Below, one piece after another: positions 48,561 through 57,573 of a stretch of 64,000 nt of DNA (the first letter of the stretch is position 1; the number at the start of each line of letters is the position of its first letter). The position numbers and the translations under genes are program-made. The stretch lies in the NCBI RefSeq assembly GCF_002157225.2, contig NZ_CP020038.1:1449001-1513000 (forward strand). Direction: 5' to 3'. Source of the stretch: Agarilytica rhodophyticola. GTDB taxonomy: Bacteria; Pseudomonadota; Gammaproteobacteria; Pseudomonadales; Cellvibrionaceae. Below the pieces are notes generated by a model that worked only from the letters and a program-made list of their open reading frames with translations, did no database searches and was not told where the DNA came from.

Positions 48561-49166
48561 TCAACTCGGAGCGAGTTTTTGATCTTGCGACATCCCAAAC
48601 TCTGCTCCTAGTTCGGAGGTAAGGCTTAAGCCTTGTAATCCGGCTTGCTCTATCGCGTCTTTGATATCTTGGCGGCAGTAGAAATTGATATACGTATCAA
48701 ATGCAGTTTTAAATATGGCGAATTTGCTTACTCTATCTTCGTGAAACCCCAGGTTTTCAATATCGTCCCAAGCGTTTTTATGGCACAAGGATATATCCAG
48801 CCCATCCACATCTTCGGCAACACTCAAGGGATTAAAGATATACCCATCCCCTTTCTCATAGCATACCGGGAAAAACTCGCCGTCGTCCTTGATGAGAGCA
48901 TTAAGAGCAGCATAAGCTTTTTTACTCAAAAACATTCGTCCGTGAAACACCTGTATATCAGGAATCTTTGTACCTGCCATACCGTCACTATCATCAGAAA
49001 AATTAACATTGAGAGGCTCAGTTATAATGTCCTTAAAGGATTTGGGAACTCCAAGGAAATCAAAGCGCCCGTGCGGTGTATTACCGCATAACTTAATTAC
49101 CTGCCTTTGATCAAAACCAATAATGGCAAAGTGATCAAAGTCTGAATAAATTGTATAAAGTGCCAT
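48561..49166 (-). CDS. Imm11-like (DUF1629) immunity protein
   Basis: 201 residues from the ATG at 49166; an in-frame TTG at 49187 would overlap the toxin gene. The pattern fits Imm11: LSKKAYAALNALIKDDGEFF, then PVCYEKGDGYIFNPLSVAED, and near the end FYCRQDIKDAIEQAGLQGLS. Imm11 proteins are cytoplasmic partners of AHH and related nuclease toxins, and this gene begins 11 bases after an AHH-type toxin gene. It is probably the antidote of that toxin. Confidence 0.75.
   Translation of the reverse strand: MALYTIYSDFDHFAIIGFDQRQVIKLCGNTPHGRFDFLGVPKSFKDIITEPLNVNFSDDSDGMAGTKIPDIQVFHGRMFLSKKAYAALNALIKDDGEFFPVCYEKGDGYIFNPLSVAEDVDGLDISLCHKNAWDDIENLGFHEDRVSKFAIFKTAFDTYINFYCRQDIKDAIEQAGLQGLSLTSELGAEFGMSQDQKLAPS
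48563..48580 (+). terminator. serB terminator inside the Imm11 gene end
   Basis: AACTCG (48563-48568), loop GAG, CGAGTT (48572-48577), then further T to 48580. The hairpin also encodes the last codons and stop of the convergent immunity gene, so the two 3' ends overlap. Confidence 0.65.
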
Positions 49167-49177
49167 TTTTTCCGTTT

Positions 49178-49591
49178 CTATGACCAAATGTTTTTAGGGA
49201 CGATACCACTTTGTAAGCTAAAACGTATTTTTCTAAAAGCTTTCACTAGTGCATCAAGGCTAGTAATTTTGATGGGGTTTATATGATGCTCTAGCCACTG
49301 ATAATATGCTTTTGTATGAACATTTTGATGTGGCACTGCATCCCTTAGAAAGGCAGGCATATGCACCCTATCTGTAATATTACGAGGAAGCCAACAACCA
49401 TTATGGTGATCGTCAATGCGCATTTTAAGCCATGCAAGGATGGCGCGCATTTGTGCCGCGAGTTTATGTGAGCCAGATATGATTGCATGTGCGTCACAAT
49501 GGCTCGAGGGCCTCGGGAAGCCTGCACGTTTAAGCTGCAGTGCCATACGGCTGGAATAATGTCGCTCATTTAAGAGCGCATCGCTATCCAT
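49178..49591 (-). CDS. Stand-alone AHH-family nuclease toxin
   Basis: 137 residues, almost only the AHH domain: DAHAIISGSHKLAAQMRAIL (about 33-52), IDDHHNGCWLPRN (about 59-71) and AVPHQNVHTKAYYQW (about 85-99, His88 and His92). AHH is an HNH-like treble-clef nuclease clade. Here the name-giving HH is HA (His35-Ala36), a variant I believe recurs in the family, so activity is plausible but not certain. There is no PAAR, RHS, signal or other delivery domain. Upstream is a 57-residue ORF, downstream an Imm11-like gene. The start ATG is 4 bases from the stop of the small ORF. Confidence 0.8.
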   Translation of the reverse strand: MDSDALLNERHYSSRMALQLKRAGFPRPSSHCDAHAIISGSHKLAAQMRAILAWLKMRIDDHHNGCWLPRNITDRVHMPAFLRDAVPHQNVHTKAYYQWLEHHINPIKITSLDALVKAFRKIRFSLQSGIVPKNIWS

Positions 49592-49594
49592 TTT

Positions 49595-49768
49595 CTAGCC
49601 CTTACGTCGAAACCGTGCCAGCTTTTGTTTTTCTATATCTTCTTGTACCTGGGCAGCTGTGCCTACGCGGTTTAAATCTGAAATTGTGAAGCTATCAAGT
49701 TGTGCAAAGCGGTCTATTTCAATATCAAGCTGGTTTTTCGTGTGGTTCACAGAGAGGAGGAGAGCCAT
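49595..49768 (-). CDS. Short ORF ahead of the AHH toxin
   Basis: 57 residues, beginning MALLLSVNHTKNQLDI and ending KQKLARFRRKG. AAAGG lies 8 bases before the ATG, and the stop is 3 bases before the toxin ATG, so translation should be coupled. The middle is polar and helical; the C-terminus is basic. Family not recognised. It could be a delivery signal or adaptor for the toxin, or the detached N-terminus of a formerly longer toxin gene. Confidence 0.55.
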   Translation of the reverse strand: MALLLSVNHTKNQLDIEIDRFAQLDSFTISDLNRVGTAAQVQEDIEKQKLARFRRKG

Positions 49769-49920
49769 AACAGAAACCTTTGAATTTGAAAGCGGATAAA
49801 CATAATAAGCATTCAGGGATTATGTTACCAAACTTACATTATAAAAAGCATGATTAAAAAGATGTCAAACAGAGCTATATCTTCATTACTTTGAACTGGA
49901 ATTCGATATGGAGAGCTACA

Positions 49921-52014
49921 CTAGCTCTCCATATCAAAGTCATAATCCATCTGATCAGTAGGTTCTTGCAGATAAAAACCTTGAATATAATGCACGCCTG
50001 ATTGCCAGAGTTTCGATAAAATACTGGCGTTTTCAACGAAGGGGACGATGGTTATTTTGTCATTTTGGTGAAGCTCGCTAACTAGCTCATTGAGAGAGTT
50101 TTCATCGTCACTGTTATTTTGTAGGTCTTGAGTAAACGATCCATCAACTTTAACGTGAGAAATTTCGAGATTCTTCAGAGCATTAAATGGATTTAGCGCG
50201 CAACCGAAGTGGCTGATGCTGGTGCTGCATCCCAAGCTCTTTAATTGTTGGGTAAAGGTGCTGGCCACATTCAAATGATCGTTGACGTCAATTTCTCGCA
50301 TTTGAAAAATTAGTGCATCAGGTGGCAATTTTGCCGCTTTAAATGCAACCCCTAGCCAGGGCGGTAGGGTAGCATCGAGAACCGATTCCCTGCTGAGGTT
50401 AACAATTAAATGAGTGTTATTACCCTTGCTTCGATGCCCCGAAAGAATTTTTATTGACTCAAGTATGACCCAGCGATCCAGTTTTGTGGTGGCACCAATT
50501 TTTGCCGCGGTGCTTAAAAACTCATTGGGTGAAACTTCATTGCCTTGTTCATCCATCATTCTCAGCAATACTTCATAGTGCTCTTTGTTAGAACCTCTAA
50601 GGCTTAATATAGGCTGGAATAACAGCTTAAAGCGACCCGCACTAAGTGCTGTTTGCACCATGTGCTGGATGTCATCCTTGGTTTGTTTTTTCGCTTCGGG
50701 CTCATAAATTTTGGCTAGAATGGTTCCGTCATTTTCTGATAGGGTGCGAATAAGGTCGAGCGCTTTTACTGCGTGCTCAATGGGCACATCACTATTAGTG
50801 CTGGTTTCAGTAATTAATGCAATACCAATATGATAATTAAATTGTAGAGTAGAACCATCTACATCAATAATATTGTCTCGCAATGTTTGACACATTTTCT
50901 GTGCGCGTTCCAGCGCTTTGCTGGCGCTTGTTTTAGGTACTAGCAAGATCAAGCTATCTTCATTGAAACGACATAAAACTTCGTTGTCTTTTTCCATGGT
51001 TTTAGCAAATGCTGCTATTTTAGCGATAACAGCGTCAATCGAGGCGATGCCTAACTTTTGTTGCACAGTATCGAGAAAGTTGTCGATGCCTATATGGAAC
51101 AGCGCGCTGTTGTATTTTTTATTGATAGCGGCACCAACAACACTGTCCAAGTTGTCTACTAAGTAGTGTTTGTTAAATAGGCCTGAGGCCATATCTTTAT
51201 TTTTAATTTGTTCTAATTGAGCTTCAAGTTCTTGGTTATTGACTGCTTTAGCTCGTATTAAAAACTGTATGCAAGCTTCTTCTTCATAAGTGGATTTGCA
51301 GACATCAACAGCCAAAGGTTTGTCTGTGCCGTCGCTCATTTGAGCGACAAACTTAAGTTCAGTGGCTTCAATATCACTGCCTTTAATCATGAACTCTTTT
51401 AGAAAGTGTTTAACTTTTGATTGGTCTTCCGCTTTAACAATATCAATGACGGGCATGCATTCAATATCATCTTGCGCTTCATGACCTAAAAGTTCAGCAA
51501 AAGATTCATTTGCATATAAAAACATGCCATCTTGCACGAAAGCTATTGAGTCCCTCGAACTATCTAGCAGTTGTTGATTGTTGCGCACTACCTCATTAAA
51601 ACGTCGCTCTGAAAAACGTCGCTCTTCCCGTTGTGAGCGATTAGATAATTCTCTTTGAATGACATAGAGTAAATGCTGATCTTCATCTAGCGTAACAACA
51701 TCGGCAGCGCCGAGCTTCAAACCCTCTACAATAGGTAGGGAGCCATCGCGATCGGTTTGTAAAATAACCGGCACATCTTTATTCAAACGTTTAATAAGTC
51801 GAATGGCTTCGACGGGGGGAACATTGGCACAGTTATCAATGCCAATCATAAGGTCCCAAATTTTTTCCTGTAAAAGTTTGCTGAGAGCTTCCGGGCTGTC
51901 AATATGCTGAGCGCGCACAGGTCTGCCTGCATTATGCAGCATACTAATTAGGCGTTCGGCTTCAGATCTTGAGTCGTTGAGTATAAGTAATCTGGTTGCG
52001 CTATTGATTGTCAT
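49921..52014 (-). CDS. fimX: FimX-like degenerate GGDEF/EAL protein
   Basis: 697 residues, close to the 691 of Pseudomonas FimX, a c-di-GMP receptor needed for type IV pilus assembly and twitching. The order is a REC-like domain (about 1-130), PAS (about 145-255), degenerate GGDEF (about 285-430; FNEDSLIL where GGDEF should be) and degenerate EAL (about 455-690; EVLLRM instead of EALLR). It thus should bind rather than make or break c-di-GMP. It is followed by the usual partner gene. Start ATG at 52014. Confidence 0.92.
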   Translation of the reverse strand: MTINSATRLLILNDSRSEAERLISMLHNAGRPVRAQHIDSPEALSKLLQEKIWDLMIGIDNCANVPPVEAIRLIKRLNKDVPVILQTDRDGSLPIVEGLKLGAADVVTLDEDQHLLYVIQRELSNRSQREERRFSERRFNEVVRNNQQLLDSSRDSIAFVQDGMFLYANESFAELLGHEAQDDIECMPVIDIVKAEDQSKVKHFLKEFMIKGSDIEATELKFVAQMSDGTDKPLAVDVCKSTYEEEACIQFLIRAKAVNNQELEAQLEQIKNKDMASGLFNKHYLVDNLDSVVGAAINKKYNSALFHIGIDNFLDTVQQKLGIASIDAVIAKIAAFAKTMEKDNEVLCRFNEDSLILLVPKTSASKALERAQKMCQTLRDNIIDVDGSTLQFNYHIGIALITETSTNSDVPIEHAVKALDLIRTLSENDGTILAKIYEPEAKKQTKDDIQHMVQTALSAGRFKLLFQPILSLRGSNKEHYEVLLRMMDEQGNEVSPNEFLSTAAKIGATTKLDRWVILESIKILSGHRSKGNNTHLIVNLSRESVLDATLPPWLGVAFKAAKLPPDALIFQMREIDVNDHLNVASTFTQQLKSLGCSTSISHFGCALNPFNALKNLEISHVKVDGSFTQDLQNNSDDENSLNELVSELHQNDKITIVPFVENASILSKLWQSGVHYIQGFYLQEPTDQMDYDFDMES

Positions 52015-52128
52015 TGTTTAAAGAAAGCTACTAGACCTTAGTAAATACGAATTATAAACAGAGAATACATACATGGCGGAATATAAATTCTCTGTGTATC
52101 CAAAGGTATAAGATAAGGGTGATTTATC

Positions 52129-53856
52129 TTATTCCCATGATGAATCAAAATTTTTGGGCTGGTGAGACTTTTGTGTGTCTTTTGAGCCTGTATTTTGAGC
52201 ATCGCCACTATCCAAATTTCTAAAGCGGAATTGTTGCACGTTTTTAGTAGAAAAAACTACTCGTTCGAGTTTGGCTGTCCACTCTCGCTCACCATCGATA
52301 AGTTTAATTTTATCGAACTCTTGAAGGGGAGCGAAGGCGGTAAGGAGCGTAGGGTTGCCGTGGCCGAATTTTGAAGGAGGAATAAAAAATGCTCGCATAT
52401 ATTCAGAGTAGCCGCCCATATCATAGTTTTGTGCAACACCGTAAGGTTTGGCATTATTTGCCAACAATTGGATGCCAAGCTGTGATGCTTGTTTTAATTG
52501 ACGCATCCAGCGTATAACACCTATTGACCAAGTGCGCTTACCAATTTCTTTTATGCCTATAATTTCGCCTGCAACAACCTTGGCTGAAATGTCACCTTGC
52601 CACAAAATACAGTAACCACCCGCACTGCTATTTTGTAATGATACACGATATACCGGCGCAGAGCTGTTTTGATAATTATCTAAATGAGACGCAGGTGTTA
52701 ATCCTTGCGAAAAACGGGAGATTTTCTGAGGCTCATGAGAGCCCGAGCTGCGCAAAAAGTAGTCAAAATCTTGGCCGTTGCAGATAAAGAAATGACAGTC
52801 GGTCAACCCGATAGACACGTCGGCAGGAGATTCGATGTTTTTTCGTTCGTATTTTCTTTGTGCAACATTACTCCAAGTTTGTATAAGGTGATTGAGTAGT
52901 GGCGGTGAAAAATCCTTCGCTATGGTGATTTTGGTGCCAGCGCTTAAGTTTTCCTCGGAGGCCGCGGACTGTTTAGAGAGTTGGCTAAGTAAGCTTGTAT
53001 AATCAAGCTCAATAAAGCGCCCGCTGTTTTGTGCTTGTACTTTTGATTTGAAAATGGGGCCTTGACTGCTAAGTAGGTCAACGGCAAAAAAGTTTTCGCT
53101 CTCATCGCTCAAGCCTGCATTAATCGACACTGCTTGGCACCAACTTTCAAAAGCGGTATATGCTTGTTCGATCTCTGCTTGGCTAAGTTGGTTGGTTTTG
53201 GCGCAAGCGAGCATTAGTACACGGCTGTAGGCATTTTCTATGCTCAACGCCCGTGTAGTTTTTAGGGTGATATCTGTTACTGGTGTTTTGGTGAGGTCGT
53301 AGTAACTGGCAACCTGATACAAGATATTGAGTATCGACCACATATTTGCCGGTGGGCTAGCATATATTTGATAATTGCGAAAAAACAATAATCCTATGCC
53401 GGTAATCGCACGGTGAATGGTTTTAGTCAGTAAATCTAATGTAGGTTTATTGGCGCGGCCATTCTGGGCAATTTGCATTACCGTAGCAACATAGCCATCG
53501 ATCATATTTTTTTGCAGTGACTGAGCCACAAGAACAGCCTTCTGCGCGCTCTCTGGCAGAATAAGGGGCTGGTTCAAAAAGCTCTTTTGCAAACCTAAAA
53601 TGGAGTATTGGATACTCGGGCGGAGTATCTCTAAAATCTCGAAACGATTTTGAAAGTCTGTTTTAAGCCTTGATACCTCTGGAATTGCCTGATACAACTT
53701 ACTGCTGGTATGCATAACTTTGGTCGCAAGTAAACTGTCTACCCACTCCCTTACGCCACTGGCCTTATTGCTACCACAAAAATTTAAGCGTGGTAGGGTG
53801 GCCGGTGGTAAATTGATCATTTTCAATAACTGGCTAGGCTTTACATTATCATTCAT
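52129..53856 (-). CDS. Conserved protein upstream of fimX (PA4958-like)
   Basis: 575 residues, cytoplasmic. The N-terminal two thirds is helical; the last 130 residues (VVAGEIIGIKEIGKRTWSIG, VIRWMRQLKQASQLGIQLLA) resemble a PilZ-type beta barrel with the common RxxxR/D-x-S-x-x-G residues not evident. It corresponds in place and size to the gene next to fimX in Pseudomonas (PA4958). A role in c-di-GMP or pilus control is inferred from this neighbourhood. Confidence 0.75.
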   Translation of the reverse strand: MNDNVKPSQLLKMINLPPATLPRLNFCGSNKASGVREWVDSLLATKVMHTSSKLYQAIPEVSRLKTDFQNRFEILEILRPSIQYSILGLQKSFLNQPLILPESAQKAVLVAQSLQKNMIDGYVATVMQIAQNGRANKPTLDLLTKTIHRAITGIGLLFFRNYQIYASPPANMWSILNILYQVASYYDLTKTPVTDITLKTTRALSIENAYSRVLMLACAKTNQLSQAEIEQAYTAFESWCQAVSINAGLSDESENFFAVDLLSSQGPIFKSKVQAQNSGRFIELDYTSLLSQLSKQSAASEENLSAGTKITIAKDFSPPLLNHLIQTWSNVAQRKYERKNIESPADVSIGLTDCHFFICNGQDFDYFLRSSGSHEPQKISRFSQGLTPASHLDNYQNSSAPVYRVSLQNSSAGGYCILWQGDISAKVVAGEIIGIKEIGKRTWSIGVIRWMRQLKQASQLGIQLLANNAKPYGVAQNYDMGGYSEYMRAFFIPPSKFGHGNPTLLTAFAPLQEFDKIKLIDGEREWTAKLERVVFSTKNVQQFRFRNLDSGDAQNTGSKDTQKSHQPKNFDSSWE

Positions 53857-53982
53857 CTATTACTATTCCCTTTAATACCGATGAGCACCTAAGGCCAAGT
53901 TTCCATATATCAATCATTGAACTAATTTACACACTCCTATATTCCAGAGCTGGATGTTTCTGAGGTTTCAATATTATTTATT

Positions 53983-54990
53983 TTAGATGATAGGAACCTT
54001 AGATGGCGCATTTGGTACCTCTTTTACAAATTTCGGCACCAAATACCCCGGTAGATTAGCAAGTAACGTGCGATTTAGCGAGAGGACATCGACCTCATTT
54101 ACTGTGAAATGTGATGATCCCTTAACTTTGTCTAACAAATGTAGATAGTAAGGCAGTACTCCCGATTGAAAAAGCTTCTTGCTTAATGTGATCAAGGTTT
54201 CCGAGGTATCATTGACACCTTTTAATACAACAGATTGGTTAAGCAAAATGATGCCGCTATTCTTTAGGGCGGTAAGGGCTGCTGCTACCTCTTCGTCAAT
54301 CTCTTGTGGATGATTACAGTGAATGACAAGGCTTACCAATAGACCTGAGTCTTTTAATGTTGCCAACAATTCTTCGGTAATGCGTGAAGGAGCAACAATT
54401 GGGATACGGCTGTGAATGCGCAGGCGCTCTACATGGGGAATTTCAGCGAGTGCTGCTACTAACCAAGAAAGTTGGCGGTCAGAAACTGCCAAAGGGTCGC
54501 CGCCACTAAGAATCACCTCTTCAACATCTTTGTTGTTGCTTATGTAGTCTAATGCCTGTTGCCATTGTTGACGTGATAAGGCGTGCTGTTGGTAATCAAA
54601 GTGACGACGAAAACAATAGCGACAGTTAATCGCGCACTGGTTTGCCGCAATCAATAATACACGTCCATGATATTTGTGTATCAGGCCAGGAACAGGGGTG
54701 AAGTCCTCTTCTTCAAGAGGATCATCGACAAAGTCGGGTGTTTCAATTAACTCTTCACCAAGGGGCAGAATTTGCTTGAGTAAGGGGTCGTCGGGATTAT
54801 TTTGCTGTATACGGCTGACATACGCGCGGGTGCTTCGCAGAGGAAACAATGTGTGTGCTTTTTGTGCAGCAGGTAAGAGCTCGGCAGGCAAATTCAGTAG
54901 TGAAAATAGCTCTTCTGGCTGAGTTATTAGGTCAGAAAGCTCTTCTTGCCAACTTTTAGTCTGCCATGTAGGGATCGTTCGAGGTATCAT
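53983..54990 (-). CDS. epmB: EF-P beta-lysine aminomutase EpmB
   Basis: 335 residues from the ATG at 54990 (a TTG five codons earlier is also in frame). A radical SAM lysine 2,3-aminomutase that makes beta-lysine for EF-P modification. The cluster motif is CAINCRYCFRRHF, followed by ILSGGDPLAVSD and the KamA-like segments LRIHSRIPIVAPSRI and GVLPYYLHLLDKVKGSSHF. It lacks the PLP/tetramer extension of true KamA, as in E. coli EpmB. It is divergent from efp across a 72-base gap, so the promoters probably overlap. Confidence 0.94.
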   Translation of the reverse strand: MIPRTIPTWQTKSWQEELSDLITQPEELFSLLNLPAELLPAAQKAHTLFPLRSTRAYVSRIQQNNPDDPLLKQILPLGEELIETPDFVDDPLEEEDFTPVPGLIHKYHGRVLLIAANQCAINCRYCFRRHFDYQQHALSRQQWQQALDYISNNKDVEEVILSGGDPLAVSDRQLSWLVAALAEIPHVERLRIHSRIPIVAPSRITEELLATLKDSGLLVSLVIHCNHPQEIDEEVAAALTALKNSGIILLNQSVVLKGVNDTSETLITLSKKLFQSGVLPYYLHLLDKVKGSSHFTVNEVDVLSLNRTLLANLPGYLVPKFVKEVPNAPSKVPII

Positions 54991-55062
54991 TAGCGCTTTT
55001 TCCAACAGTACTAGGGGCTGTTAACAGGTTCCAGTGTATCTAATAAGTTTTTTGAGGACAAA

Positions 55063-55632
55063 ATGGCTAGCTATTCTACCAATGAATTTCGAAGTGGTTT
55101 AAAAGTTTTACTCGATGGGGACCCCTGTTCCATTGTTGAAAACGAATTTGTTAAACCGGGTAAAGGTCAAGCCTTTAACCGAGTGCGACTAAAAAATCTT
55201 AAAACGGGCCGAACCTGGGAGCGAACCTTTAAATCTGGTGAATCTCTTGAAGCTGCTGACGTTATGGATGTCGAAATGGAATATCTCTACAACGATGGTG
55301 AGTTTTGGCATTTCATGGAGCCAGATACATTTGAACAGCACCAAGCCGACAAGAATGCCGTTAGCGATAGTGCTAAGTGGTTGCGCGAGCAAGATAAAGT
55401 AGTGGTGACTCTATATAATGGTGCGCCTTTGGCGGTATTACCCCCTAATCACGTTGAGCTTGAAATTATTGAGACTGATCCCGGCTTGAAAGGTGACACT
55501 GCCCAGGGCGGAACCAAACCTGCGACCTTATCTACTGGAGCCGTTGTTAAAGTTCCACTGTTCGTCTCTCAAGGGGAAGTGGTGCGTGTAGACACGCGTA
55601 CTGGAGAATATTTAGGTCGAGCGAGTAAATAA
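55063..55632 (+). CDS. efp: Elongation factor P
   Basis: 189 residues. Relieves ribosome stalling at polyproline. Three beta-barrel domains; the modified loop reads VKPGKGQAF with Lys34 as the site for beta-lysine. The presence of epmA and epmB on both sides shows that the lysylation route, not rhamnosylation, is used here. One substrate class in this window is obvious: the Thr-Pro-rich lipoprotein at 58059, although it lacks PP runs. Confidence 0.97.
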   Translation: MASYSTNEFRSGLKVLLDGDPCSIVENEFVKPGKGQAFNRVRLKNLKTGRTWERTFKSGESLEAADVMDVEMEYLYNDGEFWHFMEPDTFEQHQADKNAVSDSAKWLREQDKVVVTLYNGAPLAVLPPNHVELEIIETDPGLKGDTAQGGTKPATLSTGAVVKVPLFVSQGEVVRVDTRTGEYLGRASK

Positions 55633-55653
55633 CATCGCATTTTTATTTGCGAT

Positions 55654-55689
55654 ACTCAGAAAAGTGCTTCCTGCATTTTTCTGAGTTTT
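55654..55689 (+). terminator. Terminator after efp
   Basis: ACTCAGAAAA (55654-55663) pairs with TTTTCTGAGT (55677-55686), followed by TTT. A second small hairpin (ATCGCA 55634-55639, TGCGAT 55648-55653) lies just before it. Confidence 0.7.
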
Positions 55690-55737
55690 ATCCTACATGT
55701 AAAATTTCAGTATATTTTCAATCGTGTATTTTCAATT

Positions 55738-56676
55738 ATGTGGCAGTCGTTACTAGACAGAGACGCCTTAATTGCGCGAGCTCAACTGTTATCTAATATT
55801 CGTAAATTTTTCGCTAGCAGGAAGATCATAGAAGTGGATGTTCCTGCAATAGGAGCTTCTACCGTAACGGATGTGCATCTTTGTGCGCTAGATTTAGATG
55901 TTAATGGCTCCCCCTATTATTTACAGACTTCTCCTGAGTTTTTTATGAAACGCTTATTGGCAGGTGGTTCTGGCTCAATTTATTCCTTGGCCAAGGCGTT
56001 TCGTAACGATGAAGTAAGTAAACGTCATAATCCAGAATTTACTATGTTGGAGTGGTATCACCAAGGCTATACGGATAAAGAACTGATCGAAGAAGTTATT
56101 GAGTTAATCCAATGTTTAAAACCGGGTGAATGTGTTGACAGGGTTTCCTATGGCGAGATATTTGAGCGAAAGGTAGGTATTGATCCTCATTACGCGACAG
56201 CGGAGCAACTTGAGAAAGTTGCGGCAGAGCAACTTAATGTCCATTGGCAAGGTGATGATAAGAGTACGTGGTTGGATTTATTATTTAGTCATCAAGTAGA
56301 GCCCCACTTAAAAAAACCTACAGTGGTATATGATTATCCTGCCTGCCAATGTGCTCTTGCCCGGGTCACTGAAAACCAGCAAGGCGTGCCTGTTGCAAAG
56401 AGGTTTGAACTATTCTGGTGTGGTTTGGAGCTGGCCAATGGTTATTGGGAATTAACGGATGCAGAAGAACAGTTTAAGCGATTTCAGCAGGATGTTACTT
56501 CAAGAAAAAGCCTTGGACGTAAAGAAGTAAAAATAGATTCTAAATTTATGGCGGCATTAGAATCGGGGTTGCCCGAATGTGCTGGGGTTGCTCTAGGGGT
56601 TGATCGATTATTTATGTGCCTTCAAGGGCAACAATCTATTGACCAGACAATTGCTTTTGCGTTTGAACACTTATAA
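55738..56676 (+). CDS. epmA: EF-P lysine ligase EpmA (PoxA/GenX)
   Basis: 312 residues; a class II lysyl-tRNA synthetase paralogue lacking the anticodon-binding domain that attaches beta-lysine to EF-P Lys34. Visible class II motifs are YLQTSPEFFMKRLL, FRNDEVSKRHNPEFTMLEWY (motif 2) and GVALGVDRLFM (motif 3). It lies 105 bases after efp, past its terminator, so probably has its own promoter. The contiguous epmB-efp-epmA set is tidy compared with E. coli, where epmA is elsewhere. Confidence 0.95.
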   Translation: MWQSLLDRDALIARAQLLSNIRKFFASRKIIEVDVPAIGASTVTDVHLCALDLDVNGSPYYLQTSPEFFMKRLLAGGSGSIYSLAKAFRNDEVSKRHNPEFTMLEWYHQGYTDKELIEEVIELIQCLKPGECVDRVSYGEIFERKVGIDPHYATAEQLEKVAAEQLNVHWQGDDKSTWLDLLFSHQVEPHLKKPTVVYDYPACQCALARVTENQQGVPVAKRFELFWCGLELANGYWELTDAEEQFKRFQQDVTSRKSLGRKEVKIDSKFMAALESGLPECAGVALGVDRLFMCLQGQQSIDQTIAFAFEHL

Positions 56677-56682
56677 AAGCAA

Positions 56683-56706
56683 TTAGGGCCTTTTAAAAGG
56701 CCCTAA
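56683..56706. terminator. Palindromic terminator between epmA and cysE
   Basis: A perfect 24-base palindrome: TTAGGGCC, central TTTTAAAA, GGCCCTAA. It starts 6 bases after the epmA stop and lies between convergent genes. Exit-side U tracts are short, so efficiency is uncertain. Confidence 0.65.
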
Positions 56707-56730
56707 AATAAACTCGATTAATCTCTGGTG

Positions 56731-57573
56731 TTAACCTTTGTTATTGCTCTTGTCGCACTGTATTTCGTGATTCATTTCTAGGGCTGGTGATTCACTAGTA
56801 GGTGTACCTATGGCTTTTGCTGGCACACCGACCACTGTTGTATGGGCGGGAACTGAGTTGAGGACGACACTGCCGGCACCTACTTTAGCACCATCACCTA
56901 TGGTGATATTACCCAAGATTTTTGCTCCTGCACTAATTAAGCAACCTTTGCCAATTTTCGGATGACGATCACCCGCTTCTTTGCCGGTGCCGCCAAGTGT
57001 TACTCCCTGCATGATCGACACATCGTCGCCAATCACTGCTGTTTCTCCAATGACAATTCCGGTGGCGTGATCAAGCATAATACCTTTGCCAATTTTTGCC
57101 GCAGGGTGGATATCCACCCCAAAAGTGACAGTAATATGGCTTTGCAGAAAATAAGCCATAGATTCCCGCTTATTTTGCCAAAGGCAGTGTGCAACACGAT
57201 AGGCTTGTAGCGCGTGAAAGCCTTTGAAGTATAAGAAGGGGAGTAAATAAGAATCGCAGGCAGAGTCGCGTTCATATACTGCGGCAATATCAGCTCTTAC
57301 CGCTTCACTGAGGCAGTCGGTCTTATCACCTGATTGTCTTATCGATTCTTCAATAATTTCTCTAACTTGCAGCGCCGAAATAGCCGGATTCGCCAATTTA
57401 TTTGCTAGATGAAAACTTAGCGCATCCTCTAAGGTATTATGGTTAAGTACGGTAGCATGGAAAAAGCTAGCCAAGGCAGGTTCAACTTCTGCCTGATGCT
57501 TAGCTTCCTCGCATATCGCTTGCCAAATAGAGTCTTGTTGCCTGAAAACAGCGGTTTTTTGACCTGTTTGCAT
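56731..57573 (-). CDS. cysE: Serine O-acetyltransferase
   Basis: 280 residues, CysE length. Acetylates serine for cysteine synthesis. An N-terminal helical domain is followed by a left-handed beta helix with hexapeptide repeats (IHPAAKIGKGIMLDHATGIV, VIGDDVSIMQGVTLGGTGKE, ISAGAKILGNITIGDGAKVG). The catalytic His lies in LDHATG. The C-terminal tail (QCDKSNNKG) does not end in the Ile usually required for docking with CysK, so the cysteine synthase complex may not form in the standard way. Confidence 0.95.
   Translation of the reverse strand: MQTGQKTAVFRQQDSIWQAICEEAKHQAEVEPALASFFHATVLNHNTLEDALSFHLANKLANPAISALQVREIIEESIRQSGDKTDCLSEAVRADIAAVYERDSACDSYLLPFLYFKGFHALQAYRVAHCLWQNKRESMAYFLQSHITVTFGVDIHPAAKIGKGIMLDHATGIVIGETAVIGDDVSIMQGVTLGGTGKEAGDRHPKIGKGCLISAGAKILGNITIGDGAKVGAGSVVLNSVPAHTTVVGVPAKAIGTPTSESPALEMNHEIQCDKSNNKG

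Noticed and set aside
48645-49091. Plus-strand open frame of 148 residues
   Set aside because: Antisense to the Imm11-like gene, which has family motifs and a coupled toxin partner.
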